Part shown: positions 21,064 through 33,630 of the stretch, one piece after another
How positions within the stretch are numbered: the first letter of the stretch is position 1
Layout of the letters: each line of letters begins with the position of its first letter
Assembly: GCA_031769625.1 (NCBI GenBank)
Contig: JAUIMM010000040.1
Location: forward strand, 12,716,501 to 12,780,500
Source: Taudactylus pleione
Taxonomy: Eukaryota > Chordata > Amphibia > Anura > Myobatrachidae
Length of the DNA: 64,000 nucleotides
Direction of reading: 5' to 3'
Made by a program: the position numbers and the translations under genes
The notes under the pieces: model-generated
Told to the model about the DNA's origin: nothing
Database searches by the model: none
What the model saw: only the letters and a program-made list of their open reading frames with translations

Positions 21064-23059
21064 TTACTATAGATGTCAACCCTCTGAAAATATATCCACA
21101 GCATTCCCTCTCTAAGCCGTAAGAATGTATGCTGGCACACTCCACTTAAATCTTCATTTATAATTGCTGCATATTATGGGCTCATGCACTCAGCATGTTA
21201 CTCTGATTTTTATATCCCCAAGATGCATAGAGGATATTCCGATTCTAAACAGGTATAGTCCGAAAGTTGTATGTGTGTCTCTAAGCAGGTACGTGTATTC
21301 ATTATGGGCTATAGCATACGATGAGAATTCATCCCAATCGGGGCAGATTGGCCATAGTGTCTGGGTTTCCAACTCCTGGGGACACGTGGTGAGGAGGGAT
21401 CACTAAGCCAGGGTATGCGTGGGTGCGAGCAAGAAGCAGGTAACTGCGGGTATTTGGGGTACTTCTTATTGTATAATTTGGTGGGGACAGGAATGTTTAT
21501 GACCCGCATATATAAATTAGGTATATGGGGATATTTTTTCAAATGTGACAATTTTCTATTAATGGGAACTAGCACTTGGCAAAGGAACATGAACCATCTG
21601 TCACCATTACCCACAGCATTACACCGCACACTGCCAGCTCCTCAGGCAGTTCTCAGAGGTATGAAGAAAAATGGCAGAACTGTCACTGTACAATTAACAT
21701 TTACATCTGTGACTGAACATCTTTAAAGTGGATTTTGTTTCCTGGCTGCCCTAGTAGGCTGTGCTATGTGATACTGGCACTGCACATTCATCATTTGGGG
21801 AGTTCTGCTGAATGCATAACAACCCGGCATAGATCCTCCTGGAACGCCTTCCCTTTTACATAAGCTCCGCCCATCCACGGTCCGCAATTCTGTGTTTTTA
21901 TTGCTGGAATAAAGTTGCCCCCTGCCTCTGTCAGCCCCCAGAGCTTGTGCTCCAAGTGACCTGGAGCATGAGCTCTGGGGACTGACAAAGGCAGGGAGCA
22001 CCTATGTCCCTGCACTCGCAGCAGCAGCTTGCCCTCGCTCTCCTCACTGGATGGGGAGCTGGCTGGTTCACTTCCCCTTAGCCATGGGAGGTACTGCCAG
22101 GTAGCCCCCCCCCTCCTTGCTGGCATCCCTGTGAGCGCCATTCTGGCCCAGGGGTAGATAGGCCCCCGCATATATTAGAGCAGCAGGTGAACAGTCGGCA
22201 TCATTCAGCATGGATCGCTATTCTGTTAATGCGCATGCATCGCAGTTGCTAATATCAGCAATGATATGCAAATGCATTGTGATAGCAGGATAGCATTGCG
22301 ATCACGGCCTAACATATGGATGTGCATTTCTAAACCATCAGTACAATCGAGTACCATTGGACCCATACGCACAGTTGCACAAGCCCTGACCTTACTCAGA
22401 AATTGCTAACAGCCATGCACGCTATCAGTCCTCACACTGTGTATGGCTACGCAGTGGATAATTTCTGCACGCCCATGCAATGGTATTCAGACGCAGTGGC
22501 ACGCCTGCGTTTGCCCGACCACCCCCCGTCACCACACACAAACGGTACTTCATGTCAATCGCTCTGCTATTGGTCTGGAATTGTTTTGTCAAGATAAAAT
22601 TAGAAAGAGAACATCCTGGTTTAAACATAGTGTAATACAAACAAAGCATAAACTATTGCCCTGTCATTTTAGAGGGTGTTATGGATTAGTATAAAGCTTG
22701 TTTTGTTTAGTAGATTATTGTTTTAAAGATTTGTAAGTACCATAACTCAAAATTGCAGGAATGGTGGGAAAGTGACAATTGTGAGCATGCAATGTGACAA
22801 TTGCCTGTACATTGGACAGAGGCTGGACAAAAAGTTTCCACTTTTTCTACACCCGCTCTGTACCCGATAATTATAATTTATTATCATTGCAATTATGGAT
22901 CACCCAAATGTATTATTAAACACATGCAAGGACACGGGCTTCTGAAGGACTCCACAGTCCCGATCGCAGACTCTGGTTTGCGCATGCGCACTGCGATGGG
23001 TACGCATGCACAGTGCGAATTAATCGGCCGATTGCGTGCGAAAGCAGGAAAAATGGGGT

Positions 23060-23820
23060 CAGTGCATCTCCAAAACGCCAGGCCTTGTGGGGTGTTCCTG
23101 GTATGCAGTGGTTAGTAGTACCTACCAAAAGAGGTCCAAGGAAGAACAATCAGTGTACCATCGACAGGGTCATGGGCACCCAAGGCTTATTGATGCGCAT
23201 GGGGAACGAAGGCTAGCTCCAGGGTGTGCGAGCGGTGCGGCCATACAGAGCACAGCGCTCTGTGGGCGGCTGAAAGTGCATACAATGGGCACATTAGCAT
23301 CAGAACTGGACCATGGAGCAATGGAACAAGAAGGCCTGGTCTACTAAATCATGATTTCTGTTACATCATGTGGACAGCCGGATGCGTGTGCATCGTTTAT
23401 CTGGGGAAGATATGGCACCAGGATGCACCATGAGAAGAAGGCAAGCTGGCGGAGGCAGTGTGATGCTCTGTGCAATTTTTGTCCTTGAAACCTTGGGCCT
23501 TGGAATTCATGTGGATGTTACTTTGATATGTACCACCTACCTAAACATTGTTACAGACCAAATACACCCCTTCATGGTACTGGTATTCTCTGATGGCGAA
23601 GACCTCTTTCAGCAAGATAAGTATGGTGAATGAGGAACATGACAAAGAGTTCAGGTTCAGGTTGACCTGGCCTTCAAATTCCCCAGATCTCAACCCGATG
23701 GAGCATCTGTAAGATGTGCTGGAAAAAGAAGTCCGAGCCATGGAGGCCCCACCTAACAATTTACAGGACTTAAATGATCTGCTGCTAATGTCTTAGTGCC
23801 AGATACCAAAGGACATCTTT
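23060..23820 (+). pseudogene. decayed Tc1-like transposase
   Basis: Pieces in different frames read like a Tc1 transposase. Near 23130-23220 HRQGHGHPRLIDAHGERRLA comes from the N-terminal DNA-binding part. At 23300-23370 there are NWTMEQW-like and FLLHHVD-like words. At 23370-23620 MRVHRLSGEDMAPGCT, RRRQAGGGSVMLCA and VFSDGEDLFQQDK match the catalytic core. At 23640-23800 NSPDLNPMEHL matches the C-terminal D/E region. The segment between the N-terminal part and the core is shorter than expected, and stops occur. It cannot encode an active enzyme. Confidence 0.8.
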
Positions 23821-23967
23821 ATTGGTTATGTGGAGTCCTTCTGGAGCCCATGTCCTTGCATGTGTTTAATAATACATTTGGGTGATCCATAATTGCAACG
23901 ATAACAAATTATAATTATCGGGTACAGAGCGGGTGTAGAAAAAGTGGAAACTTTTTGCCCAGCCTCT

Positions 23968-24464
23968 GGGCCTGATTCATACCCGTTCGCGAGCGCTCGC
24001 AAGCGGGTCGATGTTGGCCCCGACGGAGGCGGCTCCGTGGTGCGCATGCGCGAGACCAGGATAGCGACGGGCAAGCCGTTGCTCCGGGTCTCGCTAAAAA
24101 GGGGGTGTGCTGTCGATGTTGAGTGACAGCACGCCCCCTTTGGTGGGTGTGCCGGGGGCATGGCTGCCCAGATGGAGGCGTTCCCATGGGAATGCCTACC
24201 GTCTAGGGCCGGCCCCACTGACATCACAAGAGCAAGAAGTCCACTGGGACTTGCAGCAACGAGACCCTACCACAAAGGTCTCGTCGCAAGCCCGATGGTC
24301 GCGATGGTCTTGACCATCGCGACCATCATCCTGGCCGCTCGCACTAGCTGTGGGTGGTCACCCACAGCTATGCGAGCGGCCAGGAGGCCGCTCTAATAAT
24401 ACAATAGGCGGGCACTGATTCAGAGCGAGCGCTCTGAAAGAGCATCTGGCTCTGAATCAGGCCC
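23968..24464. mobile_element. GGGCC-family element, TCT duplication, empty site known
   Basis: Starts GGGCCTGATTCATACCCG and ends TCTGAATCAGGCCC. It is flanked by TCT at 23965-23967 and 24465-24467. The opposite Tc1 arm reads ACAGAGGCTGG where this arm is interrupted, so the pre-insertion site is preserved and shows a single TCT. Inside are inverted AGCTGTGGGTGGTCACCCACAGCT-type and GATGGTCGCGATGGTCTTGA words shared with 29961-34319. Confidence 0.93.
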
Positions 24465-25359
24465 TCTGTCCAATGTACAGGCAATTGTCACATTGCATGC
24501 TCACAATTGTCACTTTCCCACCATTCCTGCAATTTTGAGTTATGGTACTTACAAATCTTTAAAACAATAATCTACTAAACAAAACAAGTTTTATACTAAT
24601 CCATAACACCCTCTAAAATGACAGGGCAATAGTTTATGCTTTGTTTGTATTATACTATGTTTAAACCAGGATGTTCTCTTTCTAATTTTATCTTGACAAA
24701 ACAATTCCAATCATTTGGCAACAGAAAATGAGCTTCTTAAGTGGAGACTATTCTGTGTAAACCAGTTGGTCATCACACATTATTGGTCTATGACACTGAA
24801 TACCTACCAGGCCTGTATTTTCTCTCAAGCTCTGGAAGATTAATAACTAGCTTATGTTTGAAACATTGGTGTGGCTTTTCCATTAGTTACTGCAAGACAA
24901 AAATGCTGGCAGCAAACTAGAAAATAAAATTAAACATGTCAGGTGTGACTTAGGAGCTGATGCACAGTGGGACTTCTATCCATTTGCATATAGCATACAT
25001 CCCAAACGTGCTATTTTTGGAGGAACAGTCCTGATTTTGGAGGACTGTCCTGCTGCCCTGCAATCAAAATGGTTTGCAGAGGACTAGGAGGTGTTCCAAT
25101 TTCCCATACTTAAAAAAAATACCAGGGGCACCAAAAGGGGGGAGACGGGAGAGCAGGTATAATGATGTGACAATCATGCCCCTTGTGTGCCTCATAGTGA
25201 TATATATAATGAGGGGGCGTAGCCGCGCCACCTTCAGCGACTACACCCACCCCACCTGGGCCAGCTTAAAGTCTCGGCAGCTCTGGCCCACATTGTGTCA
25301 TGGCTATGCCCCGTCCTGATTTGGAGACCTCCCATGTTGGGAGGTATGGAGTAAAGTAA

Positions 25360-25677
25360 AGCTGGGCATCCACCATACAATTTTCTGTCAGATATCGGTC
25401 CAATCTGGCTGGTTGGAATGAACACCTGGTAATGTATAGGAGCCAATGACAAGCATCCATTTGCTCACAAACACTGGAAAATAGCTAAAAATGGTTTTTC
25501 AGTCAAATTGGTTAATACACACAAATGTAACCAATTGAACAATTTTTTTTGTCCTTTTTTCAGTTTTTAAAACCATAAGATCGACTGTCATTGGCTCCCA
25601 TACATTACCAGGTTTTCATTCCAACCAGCCAGATTGGACAGATATCTGACAGATAATTGTATAGTGGATGGCCAGCT
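25360..25677. mobile_element. MITE with about 90-bp inverted repeats, TAA duplication
   Basis: Left arm AGCTGGGCATCCACCATACA and right arm GTATAGTGGATGGCCAGCT are inverted over about 90 bp. TAA flanks both ends (25357-25359, 25678-25680), the PIF/Harbinger signature. The loop is A/T-rich and non-coding. Confidence 0.85.
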
Positions 25678-26308
25678 TAAGATAAGCAAATGTGATAGAC
25701 ACTTGCGCCTCCTGACCAGTGCTGTAACAGGGTTTTTTTGCGACCCTGTGTCAGCCACGCCCCCTGAGTGCATGATGCCATGATGTTGTGCCAAGAGCTG
25801 CCAGTGCTGGGAAGAACAGCACTTCCTAGATCATCCTCAGTACACTCTGGGCGGCACTGCAGCAGCGATTCTGGATGCAAGGTACCAATCCACCCTGCTA
25901 GCCAGATGCAGGGTGGATTGGTACCCTGCATCTGGATGGATGATGGGGCAGCGTTGGTGCCACTCACAGGTTTCTTTGGTCTGTGCAGCGGCACTGCTCG
26001 CACATTCCTAGTTAAAGCCCTGCTCAGTGGTCGGTTTGGGAACTAAAAGTGGCCCTGGAAATTTTTTTGGAAATGGCCTCAGGTAGGCGGGATTAGTACA
26101 TACCTGGAGACATTCAATTAACGGTAAAGCTAAATCAGAAAGTAATTCTACAACCATTAACACCTGGAAGAATTCCAAAACAATCCAAAAAATGTTCATA
26201 ATGTGTGGAGCATCTAAGCATAACCTAAGGAATTCCTAACGAGCAAGAGGGAAAATATTTTAAAAAGAAAGAACTGAGAAATGAAAAATATATTAATGGT
26301 GCAACTCA

Positions 26309-26910
26309 GGGCCTGATTCAGAGCCGCTCGTAAGTGGCCACTCGTTCGCTCCGAGTGATGTTCGCACATCTGCGCATGCGTATGGGTCGTAATGCGCATG
26401 CGCTAACCAGTCAGTGCGGTCGGAAATCGTGTGTTCGCAAAATAGCGAGTGCCTGCTAATTTGAGTGACAGGATGAGGTGTTTGTGGGTGGTAGCAGGGG
26501 AAGGTGCTTGAAAACGGGGAGTGGAGATCCGAACGCAGACGTGCCAAACGGTCAAAATGGGTGTTTTAAGGGTGTGCATAATTAACAAAGCAGCATCATC
26601 GGCCACGTCACTTGGTTGTCTCTTAGCCTGAACTGTTTGCATGATTGCGGTAGGAAAATCCAACCACAAGCACTGCGAGCAGTTCAGACGCCTTTCGATG
26701 TACTCGATTAATCTAATAAATAGCGGAGATGACGTATGATGCGAACGGCCAGGGGGCGTCTTTACAAAATAGCGAGCGCATATTTCGTTCGCTCGCTCGC
26801 TCAGACATAGAGGCGTCAACAGACAGCAAAGAGCGAGCTCTCTATTAAAAAATACGGCCCCTTTTTCTGAACGAGCGAGCGCAAATAGCGTCCGGCTCTG
26901 AATCAGGCCC
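26309..26910. mobile_element. GGGCC-family element, TCA duplication
   Basis: 602 bp from GGGCCTGATTCAGAGCC to GGCTCTGAATCAGGCCC, a 17-bp perfect inverted pair, flanked by TCA at 26306-26308 and 26911-26913. The sub-terminal region is rich in GAGCGAGC/GCTCGCTC words. Long minus-strand frames inside are artefacts of this composition. Confidence 0.88.
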
Positions 26911-27047
26911 TCAGACCCATGTGCAGACAAAAAGTAAACTGTCTGTGTCGGAGAAGTTACTCATTATGGTGCAGAGTAGATTGACTCTCAACAATTATAT
27001 AAGGGAGTGAATTTTTTCTTTAATAAAATATTTGAAAAAACCACTTC

Positions 27048-27272
27048 TTACAGCCAAAATAGCTCCAAAAGCGTGTTCTCCTGTAAGAACTGATCCTTTT
27101 CTTTTAAATTATATTTAATAATAAATGGTGGTTTGCTATGTGGCTTCAGAAACCAGTGCTGAATACATTGCCCATACTGAATGCTTCTTATTTGTAAAAT
27201 CGGGATTGCAATTTCCGGTCTGGCGGATATCATTAAAGTGCTTTGTATGGTTTGACCTTCTATAAAATGCAC
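27048..27272 (-). other. open frame of unknown status
   Basis: A 74-residue minus-strand frame, MHFIEGQTIQSTLMISARPE to LLELFWL, lies in the 21-kb ASB15 intron. Composition is plausible for protein but I recognise no domain, and no clear splice sites support it. More likely chance. Confidence 0.15.
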
Positions 27273-27443
27273 AGTTTACATATATTGGCATATTAAATCA
27301 CAGGAAAATCTGTGCTTTGGGAAAACCACACGTTGTTAATTTTACCACCAGTGTCACAACATTACATTATAATCGTGCTTTGTATTATTTTATGCACAAA
27401 ACAAGCGCAAAAGGTGAAGTGAAGAAATGTGTCTTAGGGCTCC

Positions 27444-28732
27444 TGTTATAATATCCAATACCTACTTCACGTGAAAAGTCTAGAACCAGGCTAGCGAGAT
27501 CTTCTGCCAATAACAACCGCCCGTTGTTTCCTTAGAACTGGGATACGCTCACCGGTACTTAGGCGGCGGTCTGGACTTACAGCTCGAGGTAGTAGCAATT
27601 CACATGGAGGAGCAAAAGGATTCAATGGTGAGAGCAACAGTAGGAACGGACATTAAATCGTGGATAGTAGATATGAGTATAGATCCAGAACAGGAGGTGG
27701 TACACTAAGATGCGGCAAGAAGCTTGGTTCAAGATTCTGTTGGTAGTAAATGTGGAATTGTTATAAGAGTAGAAAAACGGCTTGAGGCCCGTACTGAAGA
27801 GTTTAATAATAGATTTGGCTTTTAGAGCCGTTGTTGTGGCTTGGAGCCCGTGCTGAGGAGAAGAAAATATTTGAGTTGGCTTTGAGAGCCGATGGTGCGG
27901 CTTGGAGCCGATGCTGAGGAGTTTGACAAATGATTTGGCTTTGAGAGCTGATGTTGTTGTTTAGAGTCCGTACTGAAGAGTTTGACAATTGATTTGGCTT
28001 TGAGAGCCGATGTTGTGGTTTAGAGTCAATACTTTAGAGTATGACAATTGATTTACCTTGGAGAGCCGATGTTGTGGTTTGAGCACTGAACAAGGTACAA
28101 TGTCCTGATAAGTAGTACCTAGATTTCAGTATGAGTTAATGTATAAGTTAGTGTACAAATTAGCGTCCAAAGTCCTGACAGACAGTACGTAAGTTTGAGT
28201 ACAAGTTAGCGTACAAGTTTGGGTACAAATTAGCATCCAAAGTCCTGACGGACAATACGTAGGTTTGAGTACAAGTTTGTGTACAAATTTGCGTCCACTG
28301 ACCTGCCGAGAATGCTGATTCGGCTTGGAGGGCCGTCACTGCCAGTGCAGCTAGGAAGCCATAGGTGGGATATGGAAGCCGGAGCACAGCACAGGAGTTG
28401 ATGATGCGCCTAGGGAGCCGTAGGAATGGCCACAAGAGCCGAGGCAGCTGGGAGACAAAACTGAGGAGACAGAGATCCTTCCAGCAGATTCGACAGGATA
28501 CTGCTCTTGCCGCTGAGCCAAGAGAACCCACAGGAATGCTATAGTCGGTGAGGTGGCAAAGGTCCGGTGTGTACAAATACAGTAGGAGGAACATCCAATC
28601 AGATTGTGCTATGGACAGTACGTGACCTCCTAAGGCGCGCCGAGCGTCTAGCACCTGAGGAGACCGGAACAACCGTGTCATGCACAGTTAAATTTCCCGG
28701 AGGGAGACAAGTCATGACTGCGACTTGTAACA
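27444..28732. mobile_element. probable solo LTR, 1,289 bp
   Basis: Begins TGTTATAATATCC and ends GACTTGTAACA, giving the TG...CA form with inverted TGTTA/TAACA termini. Flanks GCTCC (27439-27443) and ACTCC (28733-28737) match at 4 of 5 positions. Internal repeats are about five 60-bp units with GGCTTTGAGAGCCGATGTTG (27815-28080) and GTTTGAGTACAAGTT units (28180-28300). Neither gag nor pol is adjacent, so recombination to a solo LTR is inferred. Orientation unresolved. Confidence 0.6.
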
Positions 28733-29139
28733 ACTCCCCTCTCCTAAATGTAAACTTATTTTATGAATTTGCACAGAGAAGCAGCCACAGTGGTTTGTGT
28801 ACTGTAGGTAGATAGGAAGATAGGAATGACAGCAGGCCCAACTGTGAAGCCATGTACGCTTATTCCTAAAGCCACAACAGGAAAAACAGGCTTCCTTTTA
28901 AGACCCAATCATTAGTTTGCCAATTACAACCCATTTTTATTTTTAATTTTAGGAGTATCCGTACTTCTGCTGTGGTTGGGACAAATATGCATGCAAACAA
29001 ATAACGAAAAATCAATTACAGACAGAAGCTGTTTATTCCTGTCACACAATTGGGGCATTGGAGATGTTTGCGGCCTTGGAGTTGAGCAGATAGGAATGCA
29101 GCCACTAGGGTATAAAACATATATGTACATAAACATTAA

Positions 29140-29306
29140 GGGGGAGATGTACTAAGCTCTGAAAAGTGATACATTGGAGAGTGATAACTGCCAGCAACTA
29201 AGCTCCTGTCATGTCACTGCTGTGTTTGAAAAATGACAGGAGCTGACTAGTTGTTAGTTTATCACTCTCCAATGTATCACTTTCCAGAGCTTAGTACATC
29301 TGCCCC
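29140..29306. mobile_element. palindromic MITE, family M2 copy 3, TAA duplication
   Basis: GGGGGAGATGTACTAAGCTC is inverted as GAGCTTAGTACATCTGCCCC. TAA flanks both sides (29137-29139, 29307-29309). The interior has CTCCTGTCAT...ATGACAGGAG. Confidence 0.85.
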
Positions 29307-30824
29307 TAAATGTACAGTACATTAAACATAAACATATATAAAAAATATATGCCAGGGTGCCAGATTCTGGAATACCCCATGAGACCAGAAATATGAACAG
29401 ACTTTTCATATTATGAAGAAAACTAATGCTAGTGCTTCACAATTTCACTCACTACAGGAACAATCAGACATTTTTTGGAGATAGGGAGGCTTCGTCGAGA
29501 GCTGCAGAGACAGTGAAATTGTCAGAGAGGTCAGAGATGATACAGAGATGAGAGGGCCTGGCCTTTACAGTCTGTGGGTGATAAGATGTGCGGAGGTGAG
29601 GGTGCGAAGTTTGGAGGCAGAAGTGCTTGATGGGGTTGTGGAAGTCCCTAAGAATGAAAGGTAGGTAGGAGGAATGGAAGTATGAGAGCAGGCACCAAAG
29701 TATACAGAACATAGCATTAACTCACAAGTGTAGTGTAATGAGATTGAGGTCTATTCCCCAATTTAAATTCTGGGTTCTAGTTTCATTATTGCACACATTG
29801 GTACCACCCAGAATAGGTTTAGATCCCATAATGTACCGTGCAGTTATCAGCTTGCCATCTTGTTATATAAACATAGTGGAAGCCTAAGCAATGCCAAACC
29901 CAGAACAATAACACTAGATATGCAACAAGTGGATGTCTGAAAGACAGGGTTACACATTATGGGCCTGATTCAGACCCGGTCGCAAGCGCTGTGCGCTCGC
30001 AACCGGGTCAATGGTGGGCCAGTGTGCATGTGCTTGATGGAGCCGGCTCCGTCGTGCGCATGCGCGAGACCTGGATAGTGACGGGCACTCCGTCGCTCCG
30101 GGTCTCGCAACAAAGGGAGCGAGCTGTCGATGTTGAGTGACAGCTCGCCCCCTTTGGTGGGTGGGGCCAGGGGAGTGGCTGCCCAAACGGAGGCGTTCCC
30201 ATGTGAACGCCTCCGTTTGGGGGCGGCCCCACTGACATCACGAGTGATGTCAGTGGGAGAGATTTCGGCTCTGTTAGAGCCGAAATCTCTCTGGGGCTTG
30301 CGGCAACGAGACCCTACCACAAGGGTCTCGTCGCAAGCCCGATGGCATACTTGCCTACTTTTAAAAAAGCATTTCAGGGAGATTGTGAAAGCAGCACCTA
30401 TAAGCGTGTGTTACAGTGGGCATGTACTGATAAATCTGAGAGGCGTGTCCTAAACCTGACTTACATCCAAATGTAAACCAGCCCAAAAGCAGTTAGTAAG
30501 ATCTGTTTGTTGATGAAAACACACTAATACTTTTCAGAAATTCATAGGGATCATTGTGCCTTATAATAACCAATGCAAGGATATTACACTAATGATCCCA
30601 TTTGAATGTATATATCTCTGTTTTTTAATATAACAGCTTCATAATGGGGGTAAGGATGAAATGAGGGAGATTGCTAGACTCTTCAGGGTGTCAAAACCGG
30701 ATAATTGGCGAAGACAGAATCTGTTTGCAATTGGAATCTGCGCAATGCTATCTTGTAAAGGGCGTCAAGACTCCATCTTAGAAATAAAATCTCACAGCAC
30801 TATTTTGTAAAAAAAAAGGTACAT

Positions 30825-31373
30825 GGGGCCTGATTCAGACCCACTCGCGAGCGGCTGTCCGCTCGCAAGTGGGTCGATGTTCTGCACTGAGCATGCGCAC
30901 GACGGAGGGAGCTCCATCGTGCGCATGCGCCAGACGCGGCGAGCGAAGGACTTTCCTTCGCTCGTTGTGTCTGATCAAAGGGGGCGTGCTGTCGATGTTG
31001 ATTGACAGCACGCCCCCTTTGGTGGGCGTGCCGGGGGCGTGCCTCCCTGACGGGGGCGTTCCTAAGGGAACGCCTCCCGTCAGAAGCCGGCCCACTGACA
31101 TCACTAGTGATGTCAGTGGGAGTGATTTTGGCTCTGATAGAGCCAAAATCACTCCGGGCCTTGCGGTTGAAAACCTCAACCGCAGGCTCCGACTCGTAGT
31201 TTCGATGGTCGCGATGGTCAAGACCATCGCGGCCATCAAACTGCACGCTCGTATAGGCTATTGGTGGTGACCCACAGCTATACGAGCGTCCAGGAGGACG
31301 CTCCATAGTTATGGAGGCCGGCCCTCATTCAGAGCGTGCGCTCTGCTCAGAGCGTACGACTCTGAATGAGGGC
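30825..31373. mobile_element. GGGCC-family element nested inside the hAT-like insertion
   Basis: Left GGGGCCTGATTCAGACCC; right GACTCTGAATGAGGGC. A candidate CAT duplication is at 30822-30824 and 31374-31376. The interior shares TGGGCGTGCC, GTCGATGTTGA and GACATCAC...GATGTCAGTGGG with the outer element, so it is the same family. Confidence 0.8.
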
Positions 31374-31598
31374 CATAGTCAGCCTTCCTCAAACACAGGC
31401 AGACAGTGTTTAACACAAACACTAACTTATTAGCATTTGGAACCCTATACAAAGCCCATCTTCAACCCAAAACAGGCAGAATAAACAGGGAGGCTCCGAC
31501 AGCACAGCTGGAAGCCTCCTTCCTGTATGAGGATTAAATTCACTGTATAAACACATTTTGCAATTGCAGTTTAAAAACATCAGAAAAATACATGTGTG

Positions 31599-31614
31599 CT
31601 TGTGTGTGTGTATA

Positions 31615-31665
<51 letters not shown>

Positions 31666-31667
31666 AC
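31599..31667. repeat. (TG)n(TA)n microsatellite
   Basis: GTGTG tracts flank an uninterrupted TA run of about 14 dinucleotides inside the hAT-like insertion. Confidence 0.95.
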
Positions 31668-33562
31668 ATGTGGCCCATCATGCATGGACTTATGTGGATA
31701 ATATCACACACAGACTTATATTTGAAAAGTAGCAAAATTCCCTGCAACTCATAACACACAATGTTAAACAGAACACAGTCAGTTTTTTAGTGATCCTTCC
31801 CAAAATCATACTGGCATGGTCACACACACACATAGATGCCCTTCCAGCTTAGTGCTGCTCGCTGAGTGCCCCACCGACCCTCAGACGCACAACGCAATTC
31901 AGTGCTGTTTTCCCCGCATACATACATTTAAAAGCAATGGTCCCGTAACGCAAAAAGGATAATTATTACTTGGTTTAAACGCAATGTCAGTATATAAAGA
32001 AATGAATGTTTTCTGTAACTATGGCTTAGTAAATGACAATTGGACTGTGTGTGGAGCCGTACTGATCTACTCTGTTTCCACAGCGTTCCGGTGACATCAA
32101 TATGAAGATCAGAACATGCGGCTATGAAATATGAATGTTAGAGAGAATAACTATTTGAAATGTTGTTTGCCATAGCAGCTTAGATTTGCATGTGGGGGAT
32201 ACAAAAGGAGGTTGGAGACCTTTTGTATCCATTTGGAATTGTCCAATAAATGCCCTGTAACAGATTTCTAACCTTTACCAAAAGACAATAGCATGGTGTA
32301 GGCTTGTTTACATTTTTGTCCAAAGGACTGGTTATTCCAGTCTAATCAATAGAGCTAGCTAACTGGGAACAGTAGTTCAGGTAACCAAAAGGATACTCCC
32401 TTTCTGATGACCTCACAGGTAAAAGGGGGCGGGAACATAGCATGCACATCCTGAGAACACACAGCCAGCAGACACACTTGCAGATTTTGGAAGGAAGAGA
32501 GAGGTTCGCTCCCTCATAAGACAACGGAAAAATGGGTCTTAGTTCCTCTGGGTTATAGCTAAGTATAAAATGTGCAATATTTAGCCTATTTGGGTGTCTG
32601 TAGCTATGTTTGGTGTTAATCTGTTATTAGCTTAGCATGGTGTGTGGTTTGTAGTTTTCTAAGGATATTCATGAGTCTGTGTTAGCATACAGTGGATGAT
32701 ATGTTATCTAATCTGTACTCTTCATCTACACTGTAGGGTACAATAGTCTGTTATCAGCATGCAGGAAAGGGATTGATTATGGAGTTTTTGTAATATTTGT
32801 AAATGATTGATGCTGGTTGATTGAGATCCCATGTGCTCTGTGTTAGGGCCTTCCCATGTGTTCTGTGTTAGGGCCTTCCCATGTGTTCTGTGTTAGGGCC
32901 TTCCCATGTGCTTGAACAATATCTCTGCTTGGGAGAGATAGGCTTGGTATGTGTTCTATACTCATGAATGTAATCATAGGGTGGTATCAGTTATATATTA
33001 TGGAAGTTGAATTAATAACAGCTTTGAATGGTCATAAGTAATTGCCGTGTGGGTCTGATAGGTATATTGTCTGCAGTTTATTAGAGATGGCTACTTCCAT
33101 GTGGGGTGAACAAAGGAAATTATAATTCTACCCAGTTATGGTGTTGTATGGGTCAGATAGGTATATTGTCTTTATTATAATTGTGATCATTTATGGATGT
33201 ATGATCTACAGAGTTACAACTTAATGTGAGTTTTCAAATTGGGGTTTGCCTAGGGATCATGAGGCTTGCAAACAAAGGAAGAGCATGTGCTTCAGCCCTT
33301 CCCCCTCCCCACGGTCTAGTGGGTACGGGATGAGGTCTGTTGTAGGATGGTATTGTTGTATATTGGAATCAGCTTGTGTTGTACATGTTGGGATATTAAA
33401 TGGTGCAGTGTTTGCCTGATGTGTTGGCATATGATATCCAGCTTGCATATTTAATTAACTATGGCATTATGGGAGATTTCAATGAGGTAGCTTCATAATG
33501 GAGTTTGTTTGTAGACCATGCGGTTTGGACAATAGGGCAGGAAGCATTCCTAAACCCCCCCT

Positions 33563-33568
33563 CACACA

Positions 33569-33629
<61 letters not shown>
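33563..33629. repeat. (CA)n microsatellite, about 33 dinucleotides
   Basis: Nearly pure CA with one early AA interruption, followed within 70 bp by a TTTCTCTCTC tract (33700-33727). The long HTHTHT and VCVCVC frames are translations of this repeat. Confidence 0.98.

Positions 33630-33630
<1 letters not shown>

Larger units (their letters stand above)
22576..24709. mobile_element. Tc1-like transposon with 381-bp terminal inverted repeats
   Basis: Arms 22576-22956 and 23829-24709 are inverted copies, once a 497-bp insertion and its 3-bp duplication are removed from the right arm. Arm landmarks are TGGAATTGTTTTGTCAAGAT at the outer end and GCAAGGACA...GACTCCACA at the inner end. The arms enclose a decayed Tc1-type transposase (23060-23820). 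Long arms with DDE transposase remnants fit the Tc1/mariner superfamily; a TA duplication is not clear at the outer ends. Confidence 0.85.

Noticed and set aside
21415..21726. 103-residue plus-strand frame
   Set aside because: No recognisable domain, no splice support, in unassigned intron DNA.
26403..26930. 175-residue minus-strand frame
   Set aside because: Lies wholly within a GGGCC-family transposon and has no domain.
28160..28681. 173-residue minus-strand frame
   Set aside because: Inside the probable solo LTR; its C-terminus is the tandem repeat translated.
30800..31306. 168-residue minus-strand and overlapping plus-strand frames
   Set aside because: Palindromic GC-rich transposon sequence keeps several frames open at once.
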